DNA of 64,000 nucleotides from contig JAOBWF010000146.1 in assembly GCA_025463215.1 (NCBI GenBank), forward strand, positions 1 to 64,000, given 5' to 3'. The position numbers and the translations under genes are program-made. The notes under the pieces were generated by a model, which worked only from the letters and a program-made list of their open reading frames with translations, had not been told where the DNA came from and ran no database searches. Numbering within the stretch: position 1 is the stretch's first letter; each line of letters starts with the position of its first letter. The DNA is from Acidobacteriota bacterium. Its GTDB lineage: Bacteria > Acidobacteriota > Vicinamibacteria > Vicinamibacterales > CAVVIG01. This document shows, piece after piece, positions 45,702 through 54,483 of the stretch.

Positions 45702-47435
45702 TCAGCGGCCGCACGCGCCGTTGCCGATGCCGAAGATGTTGCTGGGATCGACCGCGCGCTTCGCCGCGCGGATCAACTCGAGCCCGGCGGGCGAGTGCAC
45801 CTGCGGCAGGAACCGCTGCCGGATCTTGCCGACGCCGTGGTGGTGGGACAGCGATCCGCCGTGATCGAGAATCACCTGTCTCAGCGCCTGCTCGATGTCG
45901 TGGAACACGCCGCCAGGGTCGGCGAGGCCGCGGCCTGAAAACGCCATCGTGAAGTAGACGCAGACGCCGGCATGATACGTCTGCGTCACGCGATACGAGA
46001 GATACGGACGACCCGCCACGCCGCGCGCCACTGATTCCGACGCGAGCGCGCGATCGGCGGCGGCGCAGACCTCCTCGATCCGATCCCACGGCACCGAGGT
46101 TTCGAACGACTCGGCGACCAGGCCGTACCGGCTGAAGAAGTCACGCAGGTAGGCGATCGCGAAGGTGAGCGAGTAGCCGCGGCGTCCGTTCTCGGCGCCG
46201 CCCCAGACCGCGCGTGCGCGCCTCGCCAGCCGCCGCAGCGCCCGCTCCTGCCGCGCGACCTCGTGGCGCGTGCCTTCCATTACCACCGTGCACGCCGCCA
46301 GCGTGGTCAGGTCGAAGCCGAGCACCCCGAACAGCCACCGCCGCTGCACAGCGCTCTTCCACGCGTGCAGGCCGCGCGACGCCGGACGCAGCGACTGGCC
46401 GAGCCGGAACTCGCGGCTGTTCACGAGCCGGATGCTCGCCGGCAGGGCCCCTTCGGCGCGCACCGCCTTGAGGAACGCGACCCCATCCGCGAAGCCGCGA
46501 AAGACGAACGATCCGTAGCGGCACTCTTCCGGTTTGGGATGGATGGCAATCAGCGCCTTGGTGATCACGCCGAGGTTGCCTTCGCTGCCAAACAGCAGCG
46601 ACAGCGGCTGCATGCCGGTGGACGCCCGGGCGGCGGGACGCCGCGTCTCGACCGTGCCGGCGGGCGTGACCAGCGTCGCCTCGACGACGATGTCCTCGAT
46701 GTTGCCGTAGCGGTTCTTCTTCATGCCGCTGGCGTTGGTGGCAATCCAGCCGCCGAGCGTCGAGAACTCCATGCTGTCCGGCGTGTGCCCGCAGGTGTAG
46801 CCGAGCGCGCCGAGCGCGTCTTCGAGATCGGCGCCGCTGATGCCCGCTTCGACCAACGCGCAGTTGTTCGCGCGGTCGACGTTCAGCACCCGCTTCATGC
46901 GGCGCATGTCGACCGACACGATCGTGCGCGCCTCGTCTTCCGGGCACAGCAGCGCGCCGCTGACGTTGGTCCCGCCGCCGAACGGCACCAGGCACGCGCC
47001 GTGTTCGATCGCCGCCGCGACGATCGCCCGCACCTCCTCTTCGTCGACCGGCTCGACGACGACGTCGGCGACGCGGGCGAAGCCGCCGCCATAGAGCAGA
47101 CGATCGATCTCGCCGACGGCGAGCTGGCCGTGGCTGTGCGCCAGCCGGGCGACCGGATCGATGGAGCGGCGCTCGGACGGGAGCAGGGACTCGAGTGCCG
47201 CCATCAGCGCCCGATTCAGGCGCGGCGGCGGCACCGCCGGCGCCGACTCCGGCATCGGCGCGCTGGCGTCGACCGGCACGCCGAGCATCTGTTCGACGTA
47301 GGGGATCAGGTACGGCATCGACTGGCCGCTCAGCGGATAGCGCGTGCCGGTCATCCGGACGGATCGCGGGCCGTCGAACTCGAGCTGCGTGTCGGCGTAC
47401 CCCCAGCGATGGGGATGGCGGGTGTCGCTAGCCAT
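45702..47435 (-). CDS. agps: Alkyldihydroxyacetonephosphate synthase (ether-lipid synthesis)
   Basis: 577 aa from the ATG at 47435. The enzyme swaps the acyl group of 1-acyl-DHAP for a fatty alcohol, making the glycerol ether bond with FAD. FAD-binding motifs VPFGGGTNVSGALLCP, GHTPDSMEFSTLGGWIATNA and ASGMKKNRYGNIEDIVV match animal AGPS almost residue for residue, as do GSEGNLGVITKALI, PASIRLVNSREFRLG, RGYSLTFAIAYLRDF, AESFETSVPWDRIE, RVTQTYHAGVCVYF (the family's catalytic Tyr) and SLSHHHGVGK (the family's essential His group). The start overlaps the reductase stop by eight bases. The mammalian peroxisomal targeting extension is absent. This is the defining gene of the operon. Confidence 0.95.
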   Translation of the reverse strand: MASDTRHPHRWGYADTQLEFDGPRSVRMTGTRYPLSGQSMPYLIPYVEQMLGVPVDASAPMPESAPAVPPPRLNRALMAALESLLPSERRSIDPVARLAHSHGQLAVGEIDRLLYGGGFARVADVVVEPVDEEEVRAIVAAAIEHGACLVPFGGGTNVSGALLCPEDEARTIVSVDMRRMKRVLNVDRANNCALVEAGISGADLEDALGALGYTCGHTPDSMEFSTLGGWIATNASGMKKNRYGNIEDIVVEATLVTPAGTVETRRPAARASTGMQPLSLLFGSEGNLGVITKALIAIHPKPEECRYGSFVFRGFADGVAFLKAVRAEGALPASIRLVNSREFRLGQSLRPASRGLHAWKSAVQRRWLFGVLGFDLTTLAACTVVMEGTRHEVARQERALRRLARRARAVWGGAENGRRGYSLTFAIAYLRDFFSRYGLVAESFETSVPWDRIEEVCAAADRALASESVARGVAGRPYLSYRVTQTYHAGVCVYFTMAFSGRGLADPGGVFHDIEQALRQVILDHGGSLSHHHGVGKIRQRFLPQVHSPAGLELIRAAKRAVDPSNIFGIGNGACGR

Positions 47436-48852
47436 GGCTGCGGACCTCGGCGGCCGCGCGCGCGCCTTCGCGCAGAACGTGGCGGCGCAGTCCGGGAATG
47501 TGCACGTCCTGGATATAAGAGCGCCAGTCGAGCCGCCGCACGTCGAAGTCGAACCCTGCGCGCTGCGGCTCGTCCACATCGTCGAGCAGCCGCTGCGTGT
47601 TCGCGGTGTCGAAGATGGTGCCGACCTTCATGTAGGTCTCGTAGAGGTCGGCCAGGTAGAGCAACCGCTTCATGGTGGTGCTGCGGCGCTCCTCGCCGGC
47701 ATACATCTCGCGGAAACGCTCGTGCGTCGGAAAGGTGAATTGCGGCATCGTAATCGCCCGGCCGCGCCGATCGAGCATCGGGTCACGCGTGAAGTAGTCG
47801 TGCGCGAACTCGTAGATCCGAGCGCCGGTGAGCGGATTGAGCGCGCCGGAGCCGACGGCGTAATAGCTGATCGCGGGGGACTCGGCGACGAGCGGCAGCA
47901 TCGCCAGCATCGCGTTGGCGACGAAATCGACCGGCACCATGTCGTAGACGGTGTCGAGACCGACCGGAAAGTCCGGCATCCGTCCCCGGCCGAACTCGAC
48001 GAACAGCGGATCGCAGACGTTGAGGTTCTCGAGCCAGCCGGGCGCGGGATCGCGCAGGCTGCTCTCGATGATCGTCGGGCGGACAATCGTGGTCGGTACA
48101 TCGCCGCGGTGGCGCGCGAGCATCATCTCGCCGAGCGCTTTGGTATAGGTGTAACTGTCGTGCCAGCCGAGGCTCCTGGCGCGGGTCATCCCAGCTTCGA
48201 CGAGTCGCGCCCGGATCGCGCGCTGGTCCCACTGCTCGGCCTTCGCCTCAGCCGCGACCGAAGAGACGATCTGTTCGATCGCTTCGATTTCGCCCGACAG
48301 GATGTCCCGCGCCAGTGCGGTCTCGAGAATCCTGCCGGTCTGCTGGCCCGCCACGAAGGCGGTCGACACGTGCATGAGTACCGCGTGGCGGCAGTCGCGC
48401 GCGAACTCGGCGACGTGCTGGACGCTGCGCGTGTTGTGCAGAAACGCGTCGTTGATCGGCGCATCGAAGACCACCGACGCCGCGCCGTTGATGATGATGT
48501 CGACCCGCGACGTCAGGACGGTGTATTCGCCATCCTCGAGGCCGAGCCGGGGCTCTGACACGTCGCCGCTGATCGGGATGATCTTGTCGCGCGCAAACGC
48601 GGCCCACCGATCGCCATGCGCTCGCGCCAGCGCGTCGAACGCCGGCGACGTGAGCACTTCGGTCTCGAATCGCGTGAGCGCCGGGATTGACGGCGCCGCC
48701 GCCTCACGTTTCGTCCGGATCAGCAGATAGATGCAGCCGATGTCCGGCGCGCAGCGCAGCAGGCGCTCGACGATGACCTTGCCGAGAAAGCCGGTGCCGC
48801 CGGTCAACAGGACAGTCTTGCCGCGCAGGTGAAGGTGAAGAGGTGTTGGCAT
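47428..48852 (-). CDS. Fatty acyl-CoA reductase (alcohol-forming)
   Basis: 474 aa. An extended SDR Rossmann domain begins at once with KTVLLTGGTGFLGKVIVERLLR; further motifs are ISGDVSEPRLGL, NGAASVVFDAPIND, VSTAFVAG and the catalytic pair in DSYTYTKALGE (YxxxK). The last 100 residues match the FAR C-terminal domain (FDFDVRRLDWRSYIQDVHIPGLRRHVL). The family reduces fatty acyl-CoA or acyl-ACP with NADPH to fatty alcohol, the alkyl donor for the neighbouring alkyl-DHAP synthase, which overlaps it by eight bases. Length and domain order fit FAR better than a generic epimerase or thioester reductase. Confidence 0.9.
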   Translation of the reverse strand: MPTPLHLHLRGKTVLLTGGTGFLGKVIVERLLRCAPDIGCIYLLIRTKREAAAPSIPALTRFETEVLTSPAFDALARAHGDRWAAFARDKIIPISGDVSEPRLGLEDGEYTVLTSRVDIIINGAASVVFDAPINDAFLHNTRSVQHVAEFARDCRHAVLMHVSTAFVAGQQTGRILETALARDILSGEIEAIEQIVSSVAAEAKAEQWDQRAIRARLVEAGMTRARSLGWHDSYTYTKALGEMMLARHRGDVPTTIVRPTIIESSLRDPAPGWLENLNVCDPLFVEFGRGRMPDFPVGLDTVYDMVPVDFVANAMLAMLPLVAESPAISYYAVGSGALNPLTGARIYEFAHDYFTRDPMLDRRGRAITMPQFTFPTHERFREMYAGEERRSTTMKRLLYLADLYETYMKVGTIFDTANTQRLLDDVDEPQRAGFDFDVRRLDWRSYIQDVHIPGLRRHVLREGARAAAEVRSHG

Positions 48853-48860
48853 GTCAGGTC

Positions 48861-50141
48861 TCAGGCCAGAGCGTCGAGGGTCCGCAGCCGACGATCTCTC
48901 GCACCGGACAGGACGACCGCGCCTTTGGCGAGGCCGCCGCACATGAACAGGAGCACGATGCCGCGGCCGGGGCCGGTGCCGATCACCGGCCCGAGCCAGC
49001 CGGCGAGCGCGCCGCCCGGCGACATCGCCGGCGTGAAGACATGGTCCGCGAGCGGACCCGCGAGCGCGTAACTCACCGGCAGCGATGCCCAGGTAATGGC
49101 GCGGCGCAGCGCGAACACGCGGCCTTGCGCCTCGACCGGCACGCGCACCTGCCAGACCGCCTGCTCTTCGGCGATCACGCCGGCGAGCCCGAACAGGAAC
49201 ACGAACCCCAGCGCCGCCATCCGCACCGGCGTCGTCGCCGCGGCCGCGGATAGCATCGCGGCCACCAGCATCGCGTCGTAGCGCAGCAGCCGGCGAATGC
49301 CCCCCTCGGGGCGCGCGAGGCCGCTGGCGGTGACCGCGCCCGCCAGCATGCCGAGCCCCATCGCGGCCATCACGAAGCCGAGCGCTTCGGGCCCGGCGAT
49401 GGTCAGCACCAGCGGCGTCGCCAGCGCGATGACGAAGCCGCCCGGAAGATAGCTCGCGATGATGTACGCAGCCAGCCGCAGGAGGCCGTGCTGACGAATG
49501 ACGCTCCAGGCGTCGCGGATGTCGCGCCAGATGCGACCGTCGCGGATCGACGGCGTCGCGATCGGCATCATCACCAGCGACAGCAGTGCGACGACCGACA
49601 TCAACAGGTCGAGGCCGATGACCCCGCCGACGCCGATCACGCCCAGCAGCAGCCCGGCGACCGCCGGAGCGACGACCTGCTGTCCGGCGTAGCCGAACTG
49701 CATCAGCGCCGCCGCGCGGGCGACGTGCTCGGGCGGCGCGAGCAGCGTCACGAGCGCGGTGTAGGCGGGCCAGCGCAGGCAGGTGAGCGCGGCACCGAGC
49801 GTCAGGATCGCGTAGAGCCACGCCGGAGACGCCACGTTCCAGTAGAACGCCGCTTCGAGCGCGACGACGACGAGGACCGCGGCAGCGTCGGCCATGATCA
49901 TCGCGCGGCGGGCGCCGAGCCGGTCCACGGCCCAGCCGATCCCGGGCGCGGCGAGGATGCCGGGAAGAATCGCGCTCACTTCCAGCAGCGCGAACAGCGT
50001 CGCCGAGTGCGTACGTTCATAGACCCAGACCCCGAGCGCGAAGGTGGTCAGGCCGCGGCCGGTCAACGCGAGCGTCTGCGGCGCCCACAGCAGCGTGAAT
50101 CGCCCCCAGCCGCGCGAGACCTCGGTGCCGGTGTCCGTCAA
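48861..50141 (-). CDS. MFS transporter in the ether-lipid operon
   Basis: 426 aa starting at a TTG that overlaps the FAD-oxidase stop (TTGA), with GGTGA nine bases upstream; no better downstream start is evident. Twelve hydrophobic segments are visible. The loop 2-3 motif GIGWAVDRLGARRAMIMAD and the duplicated-half pattern place it with the EntS/MFS_3-type or LplT-like carriers. LplT relatives flip lysophospholipids across the inner membrane, which would fit a lipid operon, but the sequence alone does not show this. Confidence 0.82.
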   Translation of the reverse strand: MTDTGTEVSRGWGRFTLLWAPQTLALTGRGLTTFALGVWVYERTHSATLFALLEVSAILPGILAAPGIGWAVDRLGARRAMIMADAAAVLVVVALEAAFYWNVASPAWLYAILTLGAALTCLRWPAYTALVTLLAPPEHVARAAALMQFGYAGQQVVAPAVAGLLLGVIGVGGVIGLDLLMSVVALLSLVMMPIATPSIRDGRIWRDIRDAWSVIRQHGLLRLAAYIIASYLPGGFVIALATPLVLTIAGPEALGFVMAAMGLGMLAGAVTASGLARPEGGIRRLLRYDAMLVAAMLSAAAATTPVRMAALGFVFLFGLAGVIAEEQAVWQVRVPVEAQGRVFALRRAITWASLPVSYALAGPLADHVFTPAMSPGGALAGWLGPVIGTGPGRGIVLLFMCGGLAKGAVVLSGARDRRLRTLDALA

Positions 50142-51448
50142 TGGCCGCAGTCACCGAACCCGAGCGCGCGATCCAGGTACGTTGAACCCAGCTTGCGTGT
50201 GGGATCGACCTGCAGGATCGCATCGCGCCAGGCGTCGTAACGCGCGCCGTAGACCTGCCGCATGTCGGCGGCGGTGATGTGGCGCGTCTGGTTGAGGAAC
50301 GGACTGGCGCCGAGCTCCACCATCATGCGGTTGTAGTCACGGTAGAACGATTCCCACTGCGGCGCCTCGCGCCGGTCGAAGGAGACGGGGTCGATCGCGA
50401 CCCGCTCGTCGGCGTCGAGAAACCTCCGCTCGGGGAAGACGCGGAAGATTTCGATCAGCGAGGAGGCCGGGTAATTGCGGTGCGATCGGCAGAAGTTCGA
50501 GATGCGCGGCACCGCGTCGGCGAAGCGGCCGAACGGCAGGCTCCACGTGATGAAGTCGAGATAGGCGGAGCCGTCGCGCGGATAGTCGGTCAGGTTCTGG
50601 ATGTGCAGCCGGCGTCGTGGCTTCTTGATGATGCCGAGCGGCACGACGGTGCCCAGGACCGCGGCGCGGCTGACGCGCGGCAGGGCGCGCGCGAGCCGGA
50701 CGTACGACGTGTTCGGTCCCTCGAGCAGCATGTCGAAGGGGACCGACGGATCGGCTGGCCGCCGGTTCTCGTGCACGCGCATGATCACGAGGTTGAGTTT
50801 CGGAAAGAGCAGCGTGCGCTGTTCCAGCGCCCGCGCGTGATCAGCGGCATCGTCGAGAAAGCGATCGAGCGGCCGTGCTTCTTCGTGGACGTCGGCGCTG
50901 GCGAGCGGCACGGTCTTCAACCTGGCCTCGGCGACCACGCCGATGCCGCTGTAGCTGTCCCGCAGCAGCGCCAGCGCGTCGTCGTCTCGCCCAGCGTGCA
51001 GTTCGACCAGCTCGCCTGACGGCCGCACGATCTTGACGCTGATCACCGCGCTGCTGACGCCGTTCGCACCCGGGTTGAACGGATGATTGCTGCCCTTGGT
51101 CGGCGCGGTGATGCAGCCGCCGACGCTCGGATTCGCGGTGATCGTGAATCCCGGTAGCTGACGTCCGTGCGCATAGAGCGCGCGGCTCAGGGCGAGGACG
51201 GTAAGGCCGCCGCCGACCACGACAGAATCCGCAGCGGTTTCGACGATCGCGTTCATCGCGCTCATGTCGAGGGCGCGGCGGCCGGCAGGCGCCATCAGCG
51301 CGGTCTTCGACATGCGTCCGCCCATCACGAGCAGCCGATCGGAGGCGCCGCCGATCATCTCCTGCAGATCGCTGATCGTGCGCGGCCGCAGTACCGCGTC
51401 GACGGTCGAGACGACGTTGCCGAGCCAGTTCTGGATCTGTTCGGGCAC
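50138..51448 (-). CDS. FAD-linked oxidase (VAO/DprE1-ALO-like)
   Basis: 436 aa from a GTG one base past the desaturase stop. Residues about 10-190 are an FAD_binding_4 domain: VVSTVDAVLRPRTISDLQEMI, VGGGLTVLALSRALYAHGRQLPGF, GGCITAPTKGSNHPFNPGANG and GIGVVAEARLKTVPL. The usual GRGHS/GGGTS flavin loop is replaced by VMGGRMSKTALMAP. The C-terminal half resembles the substrate domain of DprE1 and sugar-lactone oxidases (RHITAADMRQVYGARYDAWRDAILQVDPTRKLGSTYLDRALG). It is distinct from the alkyl-DHAP synthase in the same operon. It may oxidise a polyol, sugar or alkyl-glycerol intermediate; the reaction is unknown. Confidence 0.75.
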   Translation of the reverse strand: MPEQIQNWLGNVVSTVDAVLRPRTISDLQEMIGGASDRLLVMGGRMSKTALMAPAGRRALDMSAMNAIVETAADSVVVGGGLTVLALSRALYAHGRQLPGFTITANPSVGGCITAPTKGSNHPFNPGANGVSSAVISVKIVRPSGELVELHAGRDDDALALLRDSYSGIGVVAEARLKTVPLASADVHEEARPLDRFLDDAADHARALEQRTLLFPKLNLVIMRVHENRRPADPSVPFDMLLEGPNTSYVRLARALPRVSRAAVLGTVVPLGIIKKPRRRLHIQNLTDYPRDGSAYLDFITWSLPFGRFADAVPRISNFCRSHRNYPASSLIEIFRVFPERRFLDADERVAIDPVSFDRREAPQWESFYRDYNRMMVELGASPFLNQTRHITAADMRQVYGARYDAWRDAILQVDPTRKLGSTYLDRALGFGDCGH

Positions 51449-51449
51449 G

Positions 51450-52661
51450 CTAGTCGCCGGATTCCGGCGTCGCGACCCGTCGCATCCCGCCCAGCTTCGC
51501 GTAGTCCCACGATTCAGAGTTCTTGTAGACGACGCCGCTGAAGAGTCCGTCGTAGAGCAGCGCGCACGACGCGGGTTGGAGCAGGTCGATGGCCGGGGCG
51601 CGAAGGGGCGCGAGGTCGGGCGCGACCATCGCCTCCGCGGCCGCGAGGTGATAGCAGGGGATCGCCGGCGACAGATGGTGGAGCGAGTGATAGTTCGACA
51701 GGCCGTGACCGAGCCAGCGGACGAACGCACCGCAGTGGATGTCGGAGACGTTGAGCGCGTCGGCCATGTCCGCGCGGCGCGCGGAGGTCCAGTACACCTG
51801 GTTCGGTGTCATGTGGGTGGCGAACACGTGGAACGTGAACGAATGGCCGATGACCAGCGCGATCACGAACAGCAGCATCAGCCGCGGCGACCACGCGTAG
51901 AGCAGCGCGAGGAAGACGATCGACGCCACGGTGGCCGGCCACGACTCGGCCCGGCGGAAGTCACGCCGCGCGACCGAGAATTCCCCGCTGAAGAAGAGCA
52001 CCGCCGGTCCCATGAACAACGGCAGGATCGACAGATACGCAAGCTGACGCACGCGCAGCGGCAGCCGCACCGCCCACGCGCCGAAGCGCAGCGGCGGCCG
52101 CAGCGGCGCCGGGCACAGGTCCAGCGAGCAGTGATCCGGGTGGGTGGTTGCTTCCTTGTGTTCGACGCCGAAGCGCTTCGGATCGGCGGTCGACTGGCTG
52201 TGACGATGATGATCCAGGTGCGATCGGCGGAAGCCGGCGTACTCCATCAGGAGGAACGGCGCGAGCAGATGGCCGAAGAGGTCGTTGACGCGCTTCGAGG
52301 GCAGGAACGAGCCGTGCGCGAGATCGTGCAGGATCGCGACCCCGCCGTAGAGGCCGAGGCCGGCGATCATCACGAGCGGCACCGCGGTCCAGCCCCAACC
52401 GGCGTTCCACAGACCGGTGGCCGCCAGCAGCGGCGCGACGATGAAGAGCACGGTCCGAGCGGTGGCGAGCGCGGCGCGGCCGACGGCGGGCGTGAACGTC
52501 AGCTGCCGCGCGCGCGCGAGGCGCTGCACGGCAGCGAGTGCCTTCTGCTCGAGCTCTGGGCCCCAGCCGCCGGCGTCCAATGCGTGCAGCACGCCCTGAC
52601 GGTAGAGCTTCGAACTGTTGACGATACCCGGATCGGATACAGATGCAGCCGTCGTAATCAA
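51450..52661 (-). CDS. Fatty acid desaturase heading the ether-lipid operon
   Basis: 403 aa. TTG at 52661 is the best start found; the ribosome-binding site is weak. Di-iron His boxes are HDLAHGS (about 111), HLDHHRHSQ (about 149) and HSLHHLSPAIPCYH (about 327), separated by helices at about 67-108 and 215-275. It resembles beta-carotene-hydroxylase/omega-3-type FA_desaturase proteins rather than the CarF/TMEM189 plasmalogen desaturase. As first gene of the operon it may modify the alkyl or acyl chain. A TATAAT lies 33 bases upstream. Confidence 0.87.
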   Translation of the reverse strand: MITTAASVSDPGIVNSSKLYRQGVLHALDAGGWGPELEQKALAAVQRLARARQLTFTPAVGRAALATARTVLFIVAPLLAATGLWNAGWGWTAVPLVMIAGLGLYGGVAILHDLAHGSFLPSKRVNDLFGHLLAPFLLMEYAGFRRSHLDHHRHSQSTADPKRFGVEHKEATTHPDHCSLDLCPAPLRPPLRFGAWAVRLPLRVRQLAYLSILPLFMGPAVLFFSGEFSVARRDFRRAESWPATVASIVFLALLYAWSPRLMLLFVIALVIGHSFTFHVFATHMTPNQVYWTSARRADMADALNVSDIHCGAFVRWLGHGLSNYHSLHHLSPAIPCYHLAAAEAMVAPDLAPLRAPAIDLLQPASCALLYDGLFSGVVYKNSESWDYAKLGGMRRVATPESGD

Positions 52662-52693
52662 CGTCTCAACACTCTTCGAGGGGGGAGACGAGG

Positions 52694-52699
52694 ATTATA
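52694..52699 (-). promoter_or_regulatory. -10 box (TATAAT) upstream of the ether-lipid operon
   Basis: The minus strand reads GCGTATAATCC. A start of transcription about seven bases on would leave a leader of about 25 bases to the TTG at 52661. The -35 region (around GACTAA at a 17-base spacing) is poor, so an activator may be needed. Confidence 0.5.
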
Positions 52700-52763
52700 C
52701 GCGAGACTCTGCCGTTTTAGTCGCCGCCAGCGCTGCGACAAAAATTGTCAGCGACGCATCGGC

Positions 52764-52769
52764 TACAAT
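52764..52769 (+). promoter_or_regulatory. -10 box (TACAAT) upstream of the plsC-like gene
   Basis: TACAAT in GGCTACAATTC lies 42 bases before the ATG at 52812. A TTGTCA lies only 13 bases upstream of it, which is too close for a standard -35, so this half is uncertain. With the TATAAT on the other strand it makes a compact divergent promoter. Confidence 0.42.
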
Positions 52770-52811
52770 TCAGACGCCAGCGCGCGCCAATGCCGCGGAC
52801 GGCAGAAGCGC

Positions 52812-53549
52812 ATGACGACTGAAGCGGGCAACCAGCAACATCCGAAGACAATCGAGTCGCGCGACGGGCGACTGCCTCGCCGCGCCTTCGAGTATTTCTC
52901 GCGAGCGGTGTTTCGGATCTATGCACCGCTCGAAGTTATGCCGGGTGAGCCGCTCCCTTCTGAACCTTTTCTTCTCTGCAGCAATCATTCGAGTCACCTC
53001 GACAGTGCGGTGCTGATGGTCGCCGCCGACCGGTCGTTCGAATCGTTCCGGCTGCTCGCCGCGGCCGATTATTTCGACCCGCTCTCGACCACCGGCCGTC
53101 TCACCCGCGCGGTCCTGAACATCGTCGCGATCGATCGCGCCGGCGAGCATTCCGCCCGATTGCGGCGGACTATCGCGGAGTGCCGCGAGCTCATCCGTTC
53201 GCAACAGGTCAGTTTGATCGCCTTTCCGGAAGGGACGCGGTCGACCGGCGGCGTCATGCTGCCGTTCAAGCGCGGTGCGGCATTCCTCGCCTTGGCGCTC
53301 GGCGTCCCGGTGGTGCCGGCATACATCGACGGCGCGCGCCGATCGCTGCCGAAGGGATCGTGGATTCCGAAGCCGACGCGGATCCGGGTGCAGTTCGGGC
53401 CCACCATCCGTCCGGAGGAGTGGGGCGCGATTCACGGTCAGAAGGCGCGGAACGACTACGTCAGCCGCGAACTCGAACGGCGGATCGCGGACCTGGCGCG
53501 TGCCGCTACACGCGGTGCCAGGGCAGGTTCTTCCGGAAGTTCTTCGTAG
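52812..53549 (+). CDS. PlsC-type 1-acylglycerol-3-phosphate acyltransferase
   Basis: 245 aa. HX4D motif in LLCSNHSSHLDSAVLM (about residue 58), FPEGTRSTGG (about 140) and the Pro-containing block VPVVPAYIDGA. It should acylate lysophosphatidate or an alkyl-glycerol phosphate at the sn-2 position on the cytoplasmic face. It is divergent from the ether-lipid operon over a shared 150-base promoter region and its 3' end overlaps the phosphatidyltransferase gene by 44 bases on the opposite strand. A role in finishing the ether phospholipid is inferred from position. Confidence 0.88.
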   Translation: MTTEAGNQQHPKTIESRDGRLPRRAFEYFSRAVFRIYAPLEVMPGEPLPSEPFLLCSNHSSHLDSAVLMVAADRSFESFRLLAAADYFDPLSTTGRLTRAVLNIVAIDRAGEHSARLRRTIAECRELIRSQQVSLIAFPEGTRSTGGVMLPFKRGAAFLALALGVPVVPAYIDGARRSLPKGSWIPKPTRIRVQFGPTIRPEEWGAIHGQKARNDYVSRELERRIADLARAATRGARAGSSGSSS

Positions 53550-54258
53550 AGAGGACCTGGAATACGCCGCTCGCGAGATAGGCAGCGAAGAACACCGACA
53601 CGGCCACCGCGACGTTGTGAGCCGCGTAGGCGATCGCCGCGAGGACGAGGAACGGCCACTTCGCGCGCGCCATCCAGGCGGCGAGCCGCGGGGTGTCGCG
53701 GTATCGGATCTGCGACATCATCAGCGGCGCGGTGACGGCGGCGAACAGAATCGGCAGCCACGCCAGCGCCGGCGGGCCGGTGATCGCCGCCAGGATGCTC
53801 GCGGCGACCGACATCGCGGCAACCGGCGAGGGGACGCCCTGGAATGATGTCCGCTCCTCGGAGGCGTGGCCGACCGCGCCCACGGTGTATCGGCGCAGCC
53901 GCACGATCGCGCAGCCGTAAAAACAGACGCCGGCGATGGCGCTGACGATCAGGGTGGAGCGGTCGGCGCGCGCGCCGTACGCGGTGAGCAGCGCCGCCGG
54001 TAACGCCGCGAACGAGCTCGTGTCGCACAGGCTGTCGAGCACGGCCCCCTCGGCGGGCGAACGCGTCAGGCCGCGCGCGGCGAGGCCGTCGACTGAATCG
54101 AAGCCCCAGCCGATGAAGACGAACAGGCAGGCCACCGCCAGCGCGCGCGGGTCGTGCCACGTGAGCATGACGATCACGCCGACGACGCCGCTCGCACCGT
54201 TGCCGAGCGACAGGCCGTCGGCGAGCACTGCCCGGTAACTGATTCGGGTGTTGTCCAT
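53506..54258 (-). CDS. CDP-alcohol phosphatidyltransferase (PssA-like)
   Basis: 250 aa, six to seven helices. The complete catalytic motif D-G-x2-A-R-x8-G-x3-D-x3-D runs from DGLAARGL to VLDSLCD (about residues 56-78). The following CDTSSFAALPAALLTAYG resembles CDP-diacylglycerol-serine O-phosphatidyltransferases, which make phosphatidylserine, precursor of phosphatidylethanolamine. It transfers a CDP-activated lipid to an alcohol head group in the inner membrane. It converges on the PlsC-like gene, and both ends overlap. It would supply the head-group step for the lipids built next door. Confidence 0.88.
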   Translation of the reverse strand: MDNTRISYRAVLADGLSLGNGASGVVGVIVMLTWHDPRALAVACLFVFIGWGFDSVDGLAARGLTRSPAEGAVLDSLCDTSSFAALPAALLTAYGARADRSTLIVSAIAGVCFYGCAIVRLRRYTVGAVGHASEERTSFQGVPSPVAAMSVAASILAAITGPPALAWLPILFAAVTAPLMMSQIRYRDTPRLAAWMARAKWPFLVLAAIAYAAHNVAVAVSVFFAAYLASGVFQVLSTKNFRKNLPWHRV

Positions 54259-54483
54259 GATCGTCGGCGCAAGGCTCCGGCGGAGATCTTACTTGGGTCT
54301 CGTCTGCGGGAGCGAGCGGTGCTCGCCGGGCCGACACCCGCCGCGTCCGCGCGGTAATTCAGGCGAAGACGAAGACGGCGAACGTAACGGCCGGACGCTA
54401 AATGGAATCGCCTGTTGAAGGCGGAGGACATCAGTACCGTGTCACGGTGACTTCCGGCCGTCCGCGGAGGGCTCAGATCAAAT

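Noticed and set aside
54259-54483. Small ORFs between the phosphatidyltransferase and the serine hydrolase
   Set aside because: Arg-rich translations in both directions with no ribosome-binding sites.
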